Below are positions 8,372 through 19,166 of a stretch of 64,000 nt of DNA, piece by piece; position 1 is the stretch's first letter; each line of letters opens with the position of its first letter. The stretch is from Closterium sp. Naga37s-1. Lineage: Eukaryota; Streptophyta; Zygnematophyceae; Desmidiales; Closteriaceae. Position numbers and translations under genes: made by a program. Location of the stretch: NCBI GenBank assembly GCA_947471745.1, contig CANJKZ010000724.1, forward strand, positions 4,011,501 through 4,075,500, written 5' to 3'. Under the pieces are notes generated by a model. That model saw only the letters and a program-made list of their open reading frames with translations. It ran no database searches and was not told where the DNA came from.

Positions 8372-10837
8372 TCAAGAGGCGGGAGGCGACTTAGGAGGAG
8401 TGAGGCCAAGAAGACGAAGTAGGAAAGAGTGAGCGGCATGAGGAAGAGCTTTTGTGAAGATGTCAGCGAGGTTGGCCTCCGAGTCAACCTTGTCGAGGCG
8501 AAGGTGCCCCGCCTGAACAAGATCGCGAATGAAGAAATGACGGAGCTCAATGTGCTTGGAGCGCCCGTGAAACACAGCATCTTTGGTGAGGTGAATGGTA
8601 CTAGCATTGTCACACCAAATTGTGGGACAACGCTGGGGGGCACCAAGTTCCTCAAGAAGGAAGGTGAGCCAGCGGGCCTCTTGCGCAGCCATGGTGGCGG
8701 CATACAATTCCGCCTCGCAGGAGGAGAGGGCTGCAGCCGAGGAGCGGGTGGAGCACCAGCTGATAAGGCCGCTGCCAAGAGAGAAGCCATAGCCCTGGGA
8801 GGAGCGACGATCTGGCCGGGAATCAGCCCAGGAGGAGTCACTGTAGCCGCTGAGAAGAGGTGGGGAGGGGCCGCCAAGGGTAAGGACATAGTCCTTGGTG
8901 CCACGAAGGTACCGGAGGACACGCTTGGCGGCCTGCCAGTGCTCTTCCGTATGCTTGCCTGCGCCAACAAAACGAGCGAGGACGCTGATGGGGTAGGCAA
9001 GGTCAGGGCGAGTGGAGACCATGGCGTACATGAGGGAGCCGATGAGCTCGGGATAAGGATGGGAGGAGGCTGAGGGGGAGGTGGGTGGAGAGAGGTGGTG
9101 CCCGACAGAAAGAGGTGTATGTTGGGCGCCGCCGCGGGCCATGTCAAACCGCTCCAAGACCTGCTGCAAGTAATGACCCTGGGAGAGTGAGATGGTGCGG
9201 GCGGAGCGGTCACGGGTGATGGTCATGCCCAGATAATGCTGCAGCTCTCCCAAGTCTTTGCACTTGAGACGGGTGCCCAACTCAGCCTTAACATGCTCCA
9301 ACTCTCCAAGGTCAGCAGTGAGCAGAATCATGTCATCGACATACACAAGGATGTAAAATGGGGAGGGGGAGGTGCGGAGGAAGAGGCTGGCGTCAGAGCA
9401 GGAGGTGCGGAACCCAAGTTCAGCAAGGGTGGCGGCAAGTTTAGCATGCCACTCCCTCGGGGCCTGTCGAAGCCCATACACCGGTCGACGCAGCTGCCAG
9501 ACAGAGTCTGCTGGGAAGGGGAGGTGAAAGCCGGCTGGACGCTCCATGTAGATAAGCTCGCGGAGGACGCCTTGTAGGAAGGCGTTAGAAACGTCCATCG
9601 AGTGGATCTCCATATTGAGGCGAGCGGCGAGGTCGAGCACGGCGCGAACAGTAGCAGGCTTGGCAGTAGGGGAGAAGGTATCGAAGAAGTCAAAACCATA
9701 CCGCTGCGTGAACCCCTTGGCGCAGTAACGAGCCTTATAAACGGGCGGCTCCCCTGGCAGCTGCTTGACGCGAAACACCCACTTTCCTTTCACCACGTTC
9801 GTAGGGGCGGGAGGGCGAGGCACATCGACAAAAGAGGAGTTGCCGATAAAGGCCTCCAGCTCCTTGATGATGGCGGCGAGCCATAGCGGAGCGTCAGGGC
9901 ACGCCATTGCCTCCTCGTACGTGGTAGGAACGAAAATGGAGGGAGCAGAGGAGAAGGCGAAGACAGGTGTGCCAGAGAGGTCGAACGTGATGGGTAGAAG
10001 CGAGGGGTCATAAAGGTGGAGGTCAAGGAACTCTTCATGGGAGTCCTCAGAGAGGGAGGTGTGGAAGGCACGGATGACTGCTGGTGCCGCTGCTGGTGTT
10101 GCTGGTGGAGGCGTTGTCGGTGCCGCTGCTGGTACTACTGCTGGTGCCGCTGCTGGTGCCGTTGCTGGTGCCGCTGCTGGTACTGTTGCTGGTACTGTTG
10201 CTGGTGCTGCTGCTGGTGCCGCTGCTGGTGCCGCTGCTGGTCCCGCTGCTGCTGCCGATGCCGCTCCCGCTGCTGCTGCCGCTGCTGGTCCTGCTGCTGC
10301 TGCGGCTGCTGGCGCTGCTGCTGCTGCCGCTGCTGGTCCCGCTGCTGGTGCCGCTGCTGGAGAGGAGGTGGCTGAGGGGGCTGTTGCATGAGGGGCTTGA
10401 TGCAAGACAGCCTGGAAGAAGTGACGGAGGAGGGGGGAGAGAGGGGGGAGGGTAGAGGTAGAGAGGGTAACGGGAGGCGGTGCACCAAGGATACCGTCAC
10501 GTGACCTGGTGTGGGGATACCGGGTGAGTATGGTGCGGGAAGGGGGAGGACGGGTTGGTGGCGAGGGAGAGGAAGGGGGGGGGGGGAGGGGTACTAGGAG
10601 AGGAGTGAGCGGGGGAGACAGGAGAAGACAGAGGTTCCGGGTCAAAGATGTCACCAGAAGAGGGAGGGGCACCATGGGACTGGGACGGCGGAGAAGGGGG
10701 GGGTGGGAGGATGGGGGGAGGAGGGAGTAGTGGGGGAGGGGTGGTGTCAGACCAGACAAGGGGACGGGTGAGAGGGGGGAGTGGGTCAGTAGATGTGGGA
10801 GAGGAGTAGTAGGGAGTGGACTCGTCAAAGACCACAT
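8372..10837 (-). CDS. Copia B: reverse transcriptase and RNase H part
   Basis: A long open frame holds a Pro/Ser-rich linker, then about 300 bp of Ala/Pro-coding trinucleotide-rich repeat (10080-10370), then the Copia reverse transcriptase. Landmarks are the block beginning KELEAFIGNSSF, WVFRVKQLPGEPPVYKARY, the DVSNAFLQG block, YGLRQAPREWH, and the catalytic YVDDMILLTAD. The C-terminal RNase H segment shows SGYSDSSWADSRPDRRSSQG, CEAELYAATMAAQEARWL and FTKALPHAAH. Its good preservation fits the near-identical LTRs. It would copy element RNA to cDNA inside virus-like particles. Confidence 0.85.
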   Translation of the reverse strand: MWSLTSPLPTTPLPHLLTHSPLSPVPLSGLTPPLPHYSLLPPSSHPPLLRRPSPMVPLPLLVTSLTRNLCLLLSPPLTPLLVPLPPPPSSPSPPTRPPPSRTILTRYPHTRSRDGILGAPPPVTLSTSTLPPLSPLLRHFFQAVLHQAPHATAPSATSSPAAAPAAGPAAAAAAAPAAAAAAGPAAAAAAGAASAAAAGPAAAPAAAPAAAPATVPATVPAAAPATAPAAAPAVVPAAAPTTPPPATPAAAPAVIRAFHTSLSEDSHEEFLDLHLYDPSLLPITFDLSGTPVFAFSSAPSIFVPTTYEEAMACPDAPLWLAAIIKELEAFIGNSSFVDVPRPPAPTNVVKGKWVFRVKQLPGEPPVYKARYCAKGFTQRYGFDFFDTFSPTAKPATVRAVLDLAARLNMEIHSMDVSNAFLQGVLRELIYMERPAGFHLPFPADSVWQLRRPVYGLRQAPREWHAKLAATLAELGFRTSCSDASLFLRTSPSPFYILVYVDDMILLTADLGELEHVKAELGTRLKCKDLGELQHYLGMTITRDRSARTISLSQGHYLQQVLERFDMARGGAQHTPLSVGHHLSPPTSPSASSHPYPELIGSLMYAMVSTRPDLAYPISVLARFVGAGKHTEEHWQAAKRVLRYLRGTKDYVLTLGGPSPPLLSGYSDSSWADSRPDRRSSQGYGFSLGSGLISWCSTRSSAAALSSCEAELYAATMAAQEARWLTFLLEELGAPQRCPTIWCDNASTIHLTKDAVFHGRSKHIELRHFFIRDLVQAGHLRLDKVDSEANLADIFTKALPHAAHSFLLRLLGLTPPKSPPAS
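10080..10370 (-). repeat. GCTGCTGGTGCC-type repeat inside Copia B
   Basis: Trinucleotide-like repeats based on GCTGCTGGTGCCGCTGCT code Ala/Pro/Thr runs on the minus strand in the linker between integrase and reverse transcriptase. The region is open in several frames on both strands purely because of its composition. Confidence 0.75.
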
Positions 10838-10849
10838 CCCGGCTGCGGA

Positions 10850-11941
10850 TTAGACGACCGGATGGTGGGTGGAGGAAAAGGTAGTCAGGGGAGGAGGGAT
10901 TATGACCAAGGAAGATGCAGGGAAGGGTACGAGGGGCAAGCTTTCCCATGGGGAACGGGAGCGGTCAGAGGGGTGAATGAGGACATGTGCCTTAGAGCCC
11001 CAGACACGAAGTGATGAGGCATCAGGCTTGTCCTTCGTCCACAGCTCAGTGGGGGTGATGGAGGGGAGAAGGGGGTGAGGGTAAAGGTTAGTAAGGAGGG
11101 CGGCATGAAGGAGGGCGTAGCCCCAAAGAGAAGGGGGGCAGGAGGCGTGGACAAGCAGACACCGGGCTGTTTTGGTAATCTCTCGAACACGACTCTCAGC
11201 CACGCCGTTCTGCTGTGGGGAGTGAGGGAGGGTGTAAGTCTGAAGGATGCCACGAGACTGACAATAGGAGGAGACTTGGTTGTTAAGGAACTCACCACCT
11301 CCATCAGAGTGAAGGCGGCGAACAGGGCGCCCAAAATGGGTGTTTGCCCGCTCGAGCCAGGCGATGATCGCAGCCGGGGCATCCGCCTTCGTCCGAAGGA
11401 GAGAGACGGACGAGTACCGACTGTGATCATCAACAAGCACGAGAAGGTAGCGATGGCCCTGGCGAGTGGGAGAGGGATTAGGGCCCCATAGGTCCATGTG
11501 AACAAGATCAAGTGGCTGCGCAGCAGCGGAGGGGGAGCTCCGGTGCGCCTGCTGCTTGAGCTTGCTCTGAACGTAGACGGTGCAGGGGGGGGCAGGGGAT
11601 TTGGGGAGGGGAGGGAGGGAGGAAGGGAGACCGTGGAGGAGACCGGAGGAGACAGAGGAGCGCAGAGTAGCGAAGTTGGGGTGGCCTAGCCTGTGATGGA
11701 GGAGGATGGTGGGGTGGGAGAGGGAGCGACAGGAACAGTCAGAGTCAGGAGGGCGGGGGGGGAGGGGTGGGTTAGTGGGAGGGAGGGGAGGGGGGGGGGG
11801 GAAGGAGGGGGGGGGAGGCAACTTGGAAGGTGAGGGGGCGGGGAACCCGAAGGGTGTACAGACGGGAGCGAGGACAATAGGGAATACGGGCGAGAATACG
11901 ACCTGTGGAGGTTTGGTATAGGTCACAATGGTTAGCACCAC
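10850..11941 (-). CDS. Copia B: integrase part
   Basis: The segment reads, in order, LLHHRLGHPNF (pre-integrase), a zinc-binding remnant, VHMDLWGPNP, LRRLHSDGGGEFL and SPQQNGVAESRV, which are the acidic landmarks of the Copia integrase core. It ends in the conserved region before the linker (WTKDKPDASSLRVWGSKAHV). It is one functional unit with the reverse transcriptase region next to it. Element C lies just upstream on the coding strand. Confidence 0.8.
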   Translation of the reverse strand: MVLTIVTYTKPPQVVFSPVFPIVLAPVCTPFGFPAPSPSKLPPPPSFPPPPPLPPTNPPLPPRPPDSDCSCRSLSHPTILLHHRLGHPNFATLRSSVSSGLLHGLPSSLPPLPKSPAPPCTVYVQSKLKQQAHRSSPSAAAQPLDLVHMDLWGPNPSPTRQGHRYLLVLVDDHSRYSSVSLLRTKADAPAAIIAWLERANTHFGRPVRRLHSDGGGEFLNNQVSSYCQSRGILQTYTLPHSPQQNGVAESRVREITKTARCLLVHASCPPSLWGYALLHAALLTNLYPHPLLPSITPTELWTKDKPDASSLRVWGSKAHVLIHPSDRSRSPWESLPLVPFPASSLVIIPPPLTTFSSTHHPVV

Positions 11942-12420
11942 CTGGGATGAGAGTGGTGATCATGGCTTGTTGGAGGGACCTTTGGGAGAGGAGGTTAGTA
12001 CGAAGGGAGGGAATGTGGAGACCGGTGACAGTACCTGAGGGAAAGAGAGGACAGGGTGTTAGAAGATAGTACTGCACGAGAATGAATGAACTAGAAAGAA
12101 GTTGGGTACAAGTATGAAACCCTAAGTTTGTTGTACCCCCTAAGGCTGAACCCACTATAGCCTACACAATATAAACATATAATGTTTGACACACCCCCAT
12201 AGGCTAAGTGGGAGACAACCAGATGGTCACAAGACCAGTCAAAGCAAAGCAAAGCAAGCTCAGGGTGGATCTCAAGGAAACCACACAAATTCTGAGCACA
12301 AGCAAGTGGTCACAAGACCAGTTCACATGCAGGTTGATAATATAACAAGAGATACAGTGATCACAACCTAGCAAGAGTAAACATGCAGGTATATATATAG
12401 AGATCACAGTACAAGCAGAG

Positions 12421-14580
12421 TCAAGAAGTAAGCAAGTGAGGCCCAGTAGGCACGAGGCCTAGAACAGTACAGAAGCGCTGATGGTCACAAGGCTGAAGCG
12501 CCTTGGTGAACACATCAGCAGTGTTGGCCCGAGTGGCCACGTAACGCAGACGAAGCTGACCGCGCTGCTGCAGCTCTCGAGCAAGAAAGTAGCGCAGAGC
12601 GATATGCTTCGTTCTGTGCTCCAGTCTGTGCTCCTCACACAAGGCAATGGCAGCCTTGTTGTCGACGTACAGCACTGGAGGAGAACGAGGCCGCTCTCCC
12701 AGGTCGGTCAGCAGGTAGGTGAGCCAGCGTAACTCCTGTGCAGCCATGGCTGTGGCGTAGATCTCAGCCTCACAACTGGAGCTGAGAACAGAAGACGAGC
12801 GTGTAGAACGCCAAGAAACTGAACCAGAGCCAAGGCTGAAGGTGTAACCCTGAGACAACCGCTGAGTAGCCTGGTCGTCTGCCCAAGAAGCGTCTGAGTG
12901 CCCAGTGAGTACAACTCGGTCTCGCCCTCCAAGCACTAGCCCCATGCCCGACGTACTGCACAAGTAGCGCAACACCCTCTTAGCAGCATCCATGTGCTCC
13001 TTCCGGTGACGACCAGGAGCGACATAGCGTGCAAGGATGCTAAGAGGGTATGCAAGGTCAGGCCGAGTGCAGGTCATCAGGTACATGAGGCAGCCCACAA
13101 GCTCTGGATACGGGCCACTCGGCTCTACGGACTCATCCGAAGGCAGAGCTGAGAGCGAGTGACCGGTAGGCAGAGGAGTGGCCTGAGGCGAGGAGTACGT
13201 GAAGCGGAAGCGCTGAAGGACCTGCTGCACCATGTGTGACTGAGTCAAGGTGATGGTGCGCCGTGCTCTGTCCCGGGTGATCCGCAAGCCAAGATAGCTT
13301 GTCAGTTCACCCAGGTCTGTGCACGTGTGTCTCTTCTGCAGCTCCGACTTCACGTGGGCGAGTGCCGTAGTGTCAGCAGTGGCAAAGACCAAGTCGTCGA
13401 CGTACACGAGAATGTAGAACGGCGGCAGCGAAGTGTCGGTGCGTAGAAACAGCGACGGGTCAGCAGTAGAAGGAGCGAACCCAAGAGCCGCAAGTGTAGT
13501 CCTCAGTGTGTCGTGCCACTCACGCGGCGCCTGGCGGAGACCGTAGACTGGCCGCCGGAGGCTCCACTGGGTACCAGGAGGGAACGACCCAGTGAAGCCA
13601 GGTGGGCGGCGCAGCCAGATCTCCTCGTGCAGGCTGCCCTGTAGGAAAGCAGTGCTGAAGTCAAGCGAGTGGAGCTCGTAGTCACGCTGAGCGGCGACGT
13701 GCAGCAGAACCCGAAGAGTGGTCATCTTCGGGGTCGGGGAGAAGGTCTGGAAGAAGTCAACTCCCTCTCGCTGACTGAAGCCTCGTGCAACGTAACGCGC
13801 CTTGAAGACAGGCGGAGAACCCGGCGGCCGCTTCACCCTGAAAATCCACATGCCACTGACAATGTTCACCCCAGGTGGGGGAACGTCGTCGACGTAGGTG
13901 CCTGTGGACTTCCAGGAAGCCATCTCTATGTCCATGGCTGTCTGCCACTGAGAGGAGTACTCACCCGCGATCGCCTCAGCGTAAGAGCGCGGGGTCGGGA
14001 TGTCTGGAGCATCCGGGTCTCCCTCAGGGGCAACCAGCATGGACACGAGATGAGGTAAAGCAGCGGCAAAGCACTCAAACTCCTCCTGCCTGTCCTCAAG
14101 GACGTCCGTGCTAAGAGCACACTCACCACCGACGGACGGAGGACAGACAGACTCAGACTCAGCGACAAGGCTAGCGGCGTAGTCTAGACGACAAGCGGCA
14201 GCAAAGTCAACTAACTCAGCGACTAGAGCAGACGCAGCAGAGGACTCAAAGGAAGGGTCAGTGACAACAGTGGTGAGGAGACGCGTGACAGTAGGACTGG
14301 CTGCACGAAGGGAGTCAGATTCCGGGTCAGCAAGAGCAGGAAGAGAGGACGTAGGAGGAGACGGCAGAGGGACACGCTGAGGAGCAGTGGAAGGACGAAG
14401 CGTCATCTGGTGAGTGCCTGGGACAGCAGGAGGACGCTGACCAGTGTGAGCAGCACGAACAGGCGACGCACGACGAGACTCGGGCGACGCAGGACGAGAC
14501 TCAGGCTCACGACGCTCTGTAAGACCTCCAGTCGGACCAGTGTAAGGAGAAGGACTAGGGAGTGGTAAGGCAGGAGGCAA
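12421..14580 (-). CDS. Copia C: reverse transcriptase and RNase H part
   Basis: Landmarks in order: EMASWKSTGTYVDD, MWIFRVKRPPGSPPVFKARY, the FSTAFLQGSLHEEIWL block, YGLRQAPREWH, catalytic YVDDLVFATAD, then RNase H with TGHSDASWADDQATQ, SCEAEIYATAMAAQELRW and ANTADVFTKAL. The N-terminal part is a Pro/Arg/Ser-rich linker. The near relation to element D (48.8-55.9 kb) is plain over the whole segment. Confidence 0.88.
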   Translation of the reverse strand: MPPALPLPSPSPYTGPTGGLTERREPESRPASPESRRASPVRAAHTGQRPPAVPGTHQMTLRPSTAPQRVPLPSPPTSSLPALADPESDSLRAASPTVTRLLTTVVTDPSFESSAASALVAELVDFAAACRLDYAASLVAESESVCPPSVGGECALSTDVLEDRQEEFECFAAALPHLVSMLVAPEGDPDAPDIPTPRSYAEAIAGEYSSQWQTAMDIEMASWKSTGTYVDDVPPPGVNIVSGMWIFRVKRPPGSPPVFKARYVARGFSQREGVDFFQTFSPTPKMTTLRVLLHVAAQRDYELHSLDFSTAFLQGSLHEEIWLRRPPGFTGSFPPGTQWSLRRPVYGLRQAPREWHDTLRTTLAALGFAPSTADPSLFLRTDTSLPPFYILVYVDDLVFATADTTALAHVKSELQKRHTCTDLGELTSYLGLRITRDRARRTITLTQSHMVQQVLQRFRFTYSSPQATPLPTGHSLSALPSDESVEPSGPYPELVGCLMYLMTCTRPDLAYPLSILARYVAPGRHRKEHMDAAKRVLRYLCSTSGMGLVLGGRDRVVLTGHSDASWADDQATQRLSQGYTFSLGSGSVSWRSTRSSSVLSSSCEAEIYATAMAAQELRWLTYLLTDLGERPRSPPVLYVDNKAAIALCEEHRLEHRTKHIALRYFLARELQQRGQLRLRYVATRANTADVFTKALQPCDHQRFCTVLGLVPTGPHLLTS

Positions 14581-14655
14581 CCGTGACTGCGACGGGACTG
14601 GCGGAAGACACTCTAAGGAGGGAGCAGGACAAGGAGGAGGCGACTGACCAAGAAC

Positions 14656-17600
14656 CTACTGAAGGAGCGGAACGAAGTACGGCTGCGGCCGCGTAGCGCC
14701 GCCAGAACCAGCAGAGAGACCACCAGTAGCCTCAGCCCTAGGGCCACCAGCGACAGCGCCCGCAGGACCACTAGTAGCTCCACCAGCGTCAGCACCAGCA
14801 GCAGCTCCAACTCCAGGGTCCTCAGCACCAGCAGTAGCTCCAACTCCAGGGTCCGCAGCACCAGCAGCAGCTCCAACGCCAGGGTCCGCAGCACCAGCAG
14901 CAGCTCCCGCGCCCGGGTCCTCAGCACCAGCAGCAGCTCCAACTCCAGGGTCCGCAGCACCAGCCGCAGCTCCGACTCCAGGGTCCTCAGTACCAGCAGC
15001 AGCTCCAGCTCCAGGGTCCTCAGCACCAGCAGTAGCTCCAACGCCAGGGTCCCCAGCACCAGCAGCACCACTCCGGAGACTGCAGCGCCGAGCGTACCAC
15101 TCTCGGAGTCGCTGGGGAGAGGGTAGCTCCCGCCGAGGCGGGGAACCACGAGCACCAGCTGCAGCAGCACCTCTCCTGAGGCTGCAGTACCGCGAGTACC
15201 ACTCACGCAGCTGCTGGGAAGAAGGAGGGTCTCCAGGCGTCGAACGCCCAGGAGTAGCACCCCCAGGCTCAGCACCCTCAATCGCAGCACCCCCAGGCTC
15301 AGTACCCTCAGACGTAGCACTCTCAGGTCCAGCACCCCCAGGCTCCGCACACTCAGGCTCAGCACCCCAAGCAGGACGAGAGTCGACAGCTACCTCGACA
15401 GGCTCAACCGGGTCTACCTGGGACACACCTGAGGGAGCGGCACCCTGAGGGGGGAGGGGGTCTACTACAGCAGCACCTGGAGCGAGGAAGAGAGGCGGGG
15501 GGGGGAGCGGGGCAGTGCGGTAGGGGAAGAGGCGGTAGTAGGGGACGGACTCGTCAAAAGTGACGTCCTGAGAGGGCAGGACACGACGCGAGGTGGGGTA
15601 GTAAAACTGCCAACCAGACGCGTCCGGGACAAAGCCAAGGAAGACGCAAGGAACAGCGCGGGAGGAGAGCTTGTCCGCGGACGTGTCGCGAACAAAAGCT
15701 TGAGATCCCAAGACCCGAAAACGCGACGCATCACCAACCTCTCCCGTCCAACGCAGTGTCGGCGAAGTCTCCGAAACGGAGACACGGGGCCAGAGGTTGA
15801 GCTGATGCGCAGCGTATCGGACCGCAAACGGCCACAGAAAGTGGGGGGCAGCCGCATGGATCAAGGAGGTACGAGCGACCTCCATGACCAAGCCAATGCG
15901 GCGCTCAGCAACCCCATTCTGCTGTGGAGAGGCTGGAAGCGTGAACGACTGCTCAATGCCCTGCCCCTGACGGTAGGCCCTCAAGAGGTCGGAGGAAAAC
16001 TCCCCACCTCTGTCAGAGTGCAGACGCAGGACAGGAAAGTCCGAGTGGAACCTCTCGCTGAGCTGAAGACGGGCAGTGCGGATCCAAGGGATCAAAACAT
16101 CAGGGACTTCACCCTTGGTGCGCAAGGGGAAGACCGTGGTGTAGCGCGAGTAGTCGTCAACAACTATCAAGAAGTACCTCTCCTGACCCTGTCCACGGAC
16201 GCGGGCTGGGCCCCACACGTCCAAGTGGAGCGTCTGCAAGGGAGCAGTCGTCGGGGGAAACGAGGAGGAGTGAGGAGCGGCGCGCTGCCGCCCCTCGACA
16301 CAGGGAAGACAGGGAGGAGCAGGAGAGGGCGGGAGGGGAGGGAGTACCCGGGGAAGACCAGAGACAAGGTACCGTTTGTGCATGCCACGAAGGCGCTGCA
16401 CTGACGGGTGACCAAGGCGGTGGTGCCAGAGGACGGTCTCGTGTGCTAGAGAGCGACACGAGCAGGGGGCAGACAGCTGACCTGAAGCAGACGCAGACGC
16501 AGCGACCTGAGGGGACTCAGTGGTCAGTGTGTACAAGTCCGACCCCGGCTGCCGAGTGAAGGTAGCCAGGTGACGACCCGTCCGAGCGCACGTGCAGTGT
16601 GTCACGCGCTCGTAGGCAGGGGTGAACTGGTGGACACCCCCGTCCTGGAGCGCACTACCCGCCACCAAGTTCGTGGAGAACGAGGGGAGGTAGAGACCTG
16701 ACAGTGTGCCCGACGGGACCGCAGGACAAGGGAGGACAGTGGAGGAGGTCGCAATGACCGGACCCTCAGAGGGGTCAGCGAGGGAGACAGCAACTGGCCG
16801 AGCAAGCTGCTCAAGGGCAGTGCGGTCACGAAAGAAACAGCGAGAAGCACCTGAGTCCAGTGTGAAGGTGTGCAGTGCCTCAGTAGACGCAGCGGGCGCA
16901 GACTCGCGAGCACCTAGAGCAGCAGCCTCACCAGCACCTGGGGCAGCAGACACACTAGCACCTAGAGCAGCAGCCTCACTGGTCCTAATGCCCGGGTCGG
17001 GCGGGACACACAGGTAACAGTCACCCTCTCCACTAGTAGACATCACATACATGGCACCAAGGATAGCATCAAAGTCAAGAGCATAGACATCAATGTTTTT
17101 CTTGATCAGATCAAACCAACGAGGCAGCTCAGTAGCAGCCGGAAACTGGGTGCGCCAGGCGTCGTCGAGGCGGGAGAAGCAGCGCTGCAGGGTGTGCGCC
17201 CTCCCACACGGCTGACCAGCGCGGTCACCTGTGCGGATGACGTACGGGCAGCTAAGGCCACCCCCCCCACGCTGAGAGTACCACTCACGGAGTTCCTGGG
17301 GCGACAGGGTCTGCTGCTGGCGCAGGCCACCGCCCGAGCTGCCACGAGCTCCACTGCCTCCGCCGCCCCCACGACCACCACTGCCACCGCGGCCGCCGCC
17401 GCCACCACCACTGCCCCAACCCCGGCCACCTCCTCCACCACTGCCGCCACCAACCCCGCCGCTGCCGCCACCACTCCCGCCGCTGCCGCCACCACCCCCG
17501 CCGCTGCCATCACCACCCCCGCCGCTGCCACTGGCCCCTCCAGCCCCGCCACCACCCCCACCGCCCCCACCGCCCCAACCACCGCCGCCCCCATCATCAC

Positions 17601-18405
17601 CGCCGCCCCCCTTGCCCCCTTTGCCTCTGCCGCTGCGGCGCCTCGCACTCGCAGTAGACGCAGTCCCGACCTTCTCAGCACCGAGAAGGTCCACAGCAGC
17701 AGCAGAGGCAACAGAGGGAAGAAGAGGGGAGGGGGAACACCCCTCGAAGAAGGGGGTGCGGGGGTCGCCTCGAGACGCACCGACAGCTACTGTACTAGAC
17801 TCGGCTGCCAGCAGGTGCTTCTCAAGCAGGTCAATGGTGAGCTCGGTGGGGCACATGGCAAGGAAGGTGTCCCTGACCGCACAAAGGGAGTCAGGGAGAC
17901 GGGTGACCAGGTGGTAAAGAGTGAGCCACAGCGGGGGGGGGTTCTTGGCAAGAAACTCAGCGGGCATGGCAGCACGCAAGCGGATCTCAGTAGTGCGGAG
18001 GTGAGTAATGAGGTCGGCAACGGTAGAGAATGTGGCCAAGTCTGGGAACAGGTAGGGCAGTGAGAGGCGGCCTAGCGCAGCAGAGGCAGGTGAGGAGTAG
18101 CGAGCAACGACAGCTTTGTACAGTGACTGAGCAGTCTTCTGCTGGCTAAAGTGCTCGCGTTCATCTACCGGCAGGGAGTTGCGAACGGCGAAGCGAGAGT
18201 GGGTTTTCACGAGTCTGCCACTGTGAGCGGGTGGTACTATCAGCTGTCTCAGCAGGGGCAGGAGCGAGGCCTAACGCATGGTCATACAGTGAGATATCCT
18301 CCTTAGCAGTGAGCTGGAGGAAGAGATGGAGGTCATCGAGCCAGGTGTCAAAACGGATCGGGCGGCCCTCAGCATCGAAAGCTAGAACTGCAGGACTAGC
18401 CATAG
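14656..18405 (-). CDS. Copia C: gag, protease and integrase part
   Basis: Gag starts around MASPAVLAFDAEGRPIRFD and carries a UBN2-type capsid region (LYHLVTRLPDSLCAVRDTFL) like that of element G. A Gly-rich tail (17340-17620) and a cysteine/histidine cluster around CPYVIRTGDRAGQPCGRAH follow, apparently taking the place of a classical zinc knuckle. Next come the protease motif FTLDSGASRCFF, pre-integrase WHHRLGHPS, and integrase landmarks LHLDVWGPA, LRLHSDRGGEFS and QQNGVAERRI. Near 14780-15060 an Ala/Gly/Asp repeat (GAEDPGVGAAA) links to the reverse transcriptase part. Confidence 0.85.
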
Positions 18406-18439
18406 TTTCAGTAGGAGCAGTAGGAACAGGAGGAAGATG

Positions 18440-18840
18440 TGTGACAGCACAGTGCGGCTCGGGCAGGGCGGCGCAGCGCGGCTCGGGCAAGGCGGCGCGG
18501 CGCGGCTCGGGCAGGGCGGCGCGGCGCGGCTCGGGCAGGGCGGCGCGGCGGCTTGCCCTTGCGGCTGTGCGCGTGACTGCACGCACCCCCTAGCGCGGAG
18601 CTGTGCGTGCGGTTGCGTGGGCGGCCGTGCGCTTGCAGCTATGCGTGCTGCCGTGCGTGCGGTCGTGCTTGCGGCCGAGCGTGCGGCTGCGCGTGCGGCT
18701 GTGCAGGCGGCCGCGCGCGGCTGCGCTAGCTGCTGCGCGTGCTGTCGTACGTGCGGCTGCGCGTGCGGCCTGTCGTGCGGCTGCGCGTGCGGCGGAGTAG
18801 GCGGCTGCGCGTGCGGCTGACGGGCGGCTCGTGCGGCTGT
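18440..18840 (-). repeat. GC-rich leader repeats of Copia C
   Basis: Between the primer site and gag lie about four units of a 24-bp repeat (CGCGGCTCGGGCAGGGCGGC type, 18455-18550), then degenerate GCGTGCGGCTG-type repeats to about 18830. Leaders of B, D and H carry different repeats at the same place. Confidence 0.7.
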
Positions 18841-19166
18841 GCTAAGGGCGCACGACGACGATAGGAAGAGGGGGGGGGGCTCGACGGCGCGAGGAGGAGG
18901 GGCGCACGACAGCGCTAGGAGAGGAGGCGCGCGACGGCGCTAGGAAGCGAGGCGCTCGACGGCGCGGCGGAACGGTGGGCCCTACCGAACGTGGGTCCTA
19001 GGTCCTAACCTAGGCGTCGGATACCATGTTAGAAGATAGTACTGCACGAGAATGAATGAACTAGAAAGAAGTTGGGTACAAGTATGAAACCCTAAGTTTG
19101 TTGTACCCCCTAAGGCTGAACCCACTATAGCCTACACAATATAAACATATAATGTTTGACACAGGG

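Larger units (their letters stand above)
12057..19161 (-). mobile_element. Ty1/Copia element C, very young, inside B
   Basis: Two 135-bp LTRs (12057-12191, 19027-19161) are identical by eye, begin TGTTAGAAGATAG and end TTTGACA. The 5-bp duplication CAGGG lies at 12052-12056 and 19162-19166. On the minus strand the primer site TGGTATCCGACGCC follows the 5' LTR and a polypurine tract (TATGGGGGTG) precedes the 3' LTR. Parts in order: GC-rich leader repeats, gag with Gly-rich tail, protease, integrase, acidic-Ala/Gly repeat linker, reverse transcriptase, RNase H. It looks almost whole, with about two breaks. Identical LTRs make it the youngest layer of this nest. Confidence 0.92.

Noticed and set aside
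8429-9073. Plus-strand frames across Copia B and C (for example 8429-9073, 15700-16404, 17194-18063)
   Set aside because: They mirror the minus-strand pol and gag frames, which carry all the recognisable motifs.
10016-10500. Cys/Trp-rich, Ala-rich and Leu-rich frames over the GCTGCTGGTGCC repeat
   Set aside because: All frames of the trinucleotide repeat are open; only the minus-strand frame is part of pol.
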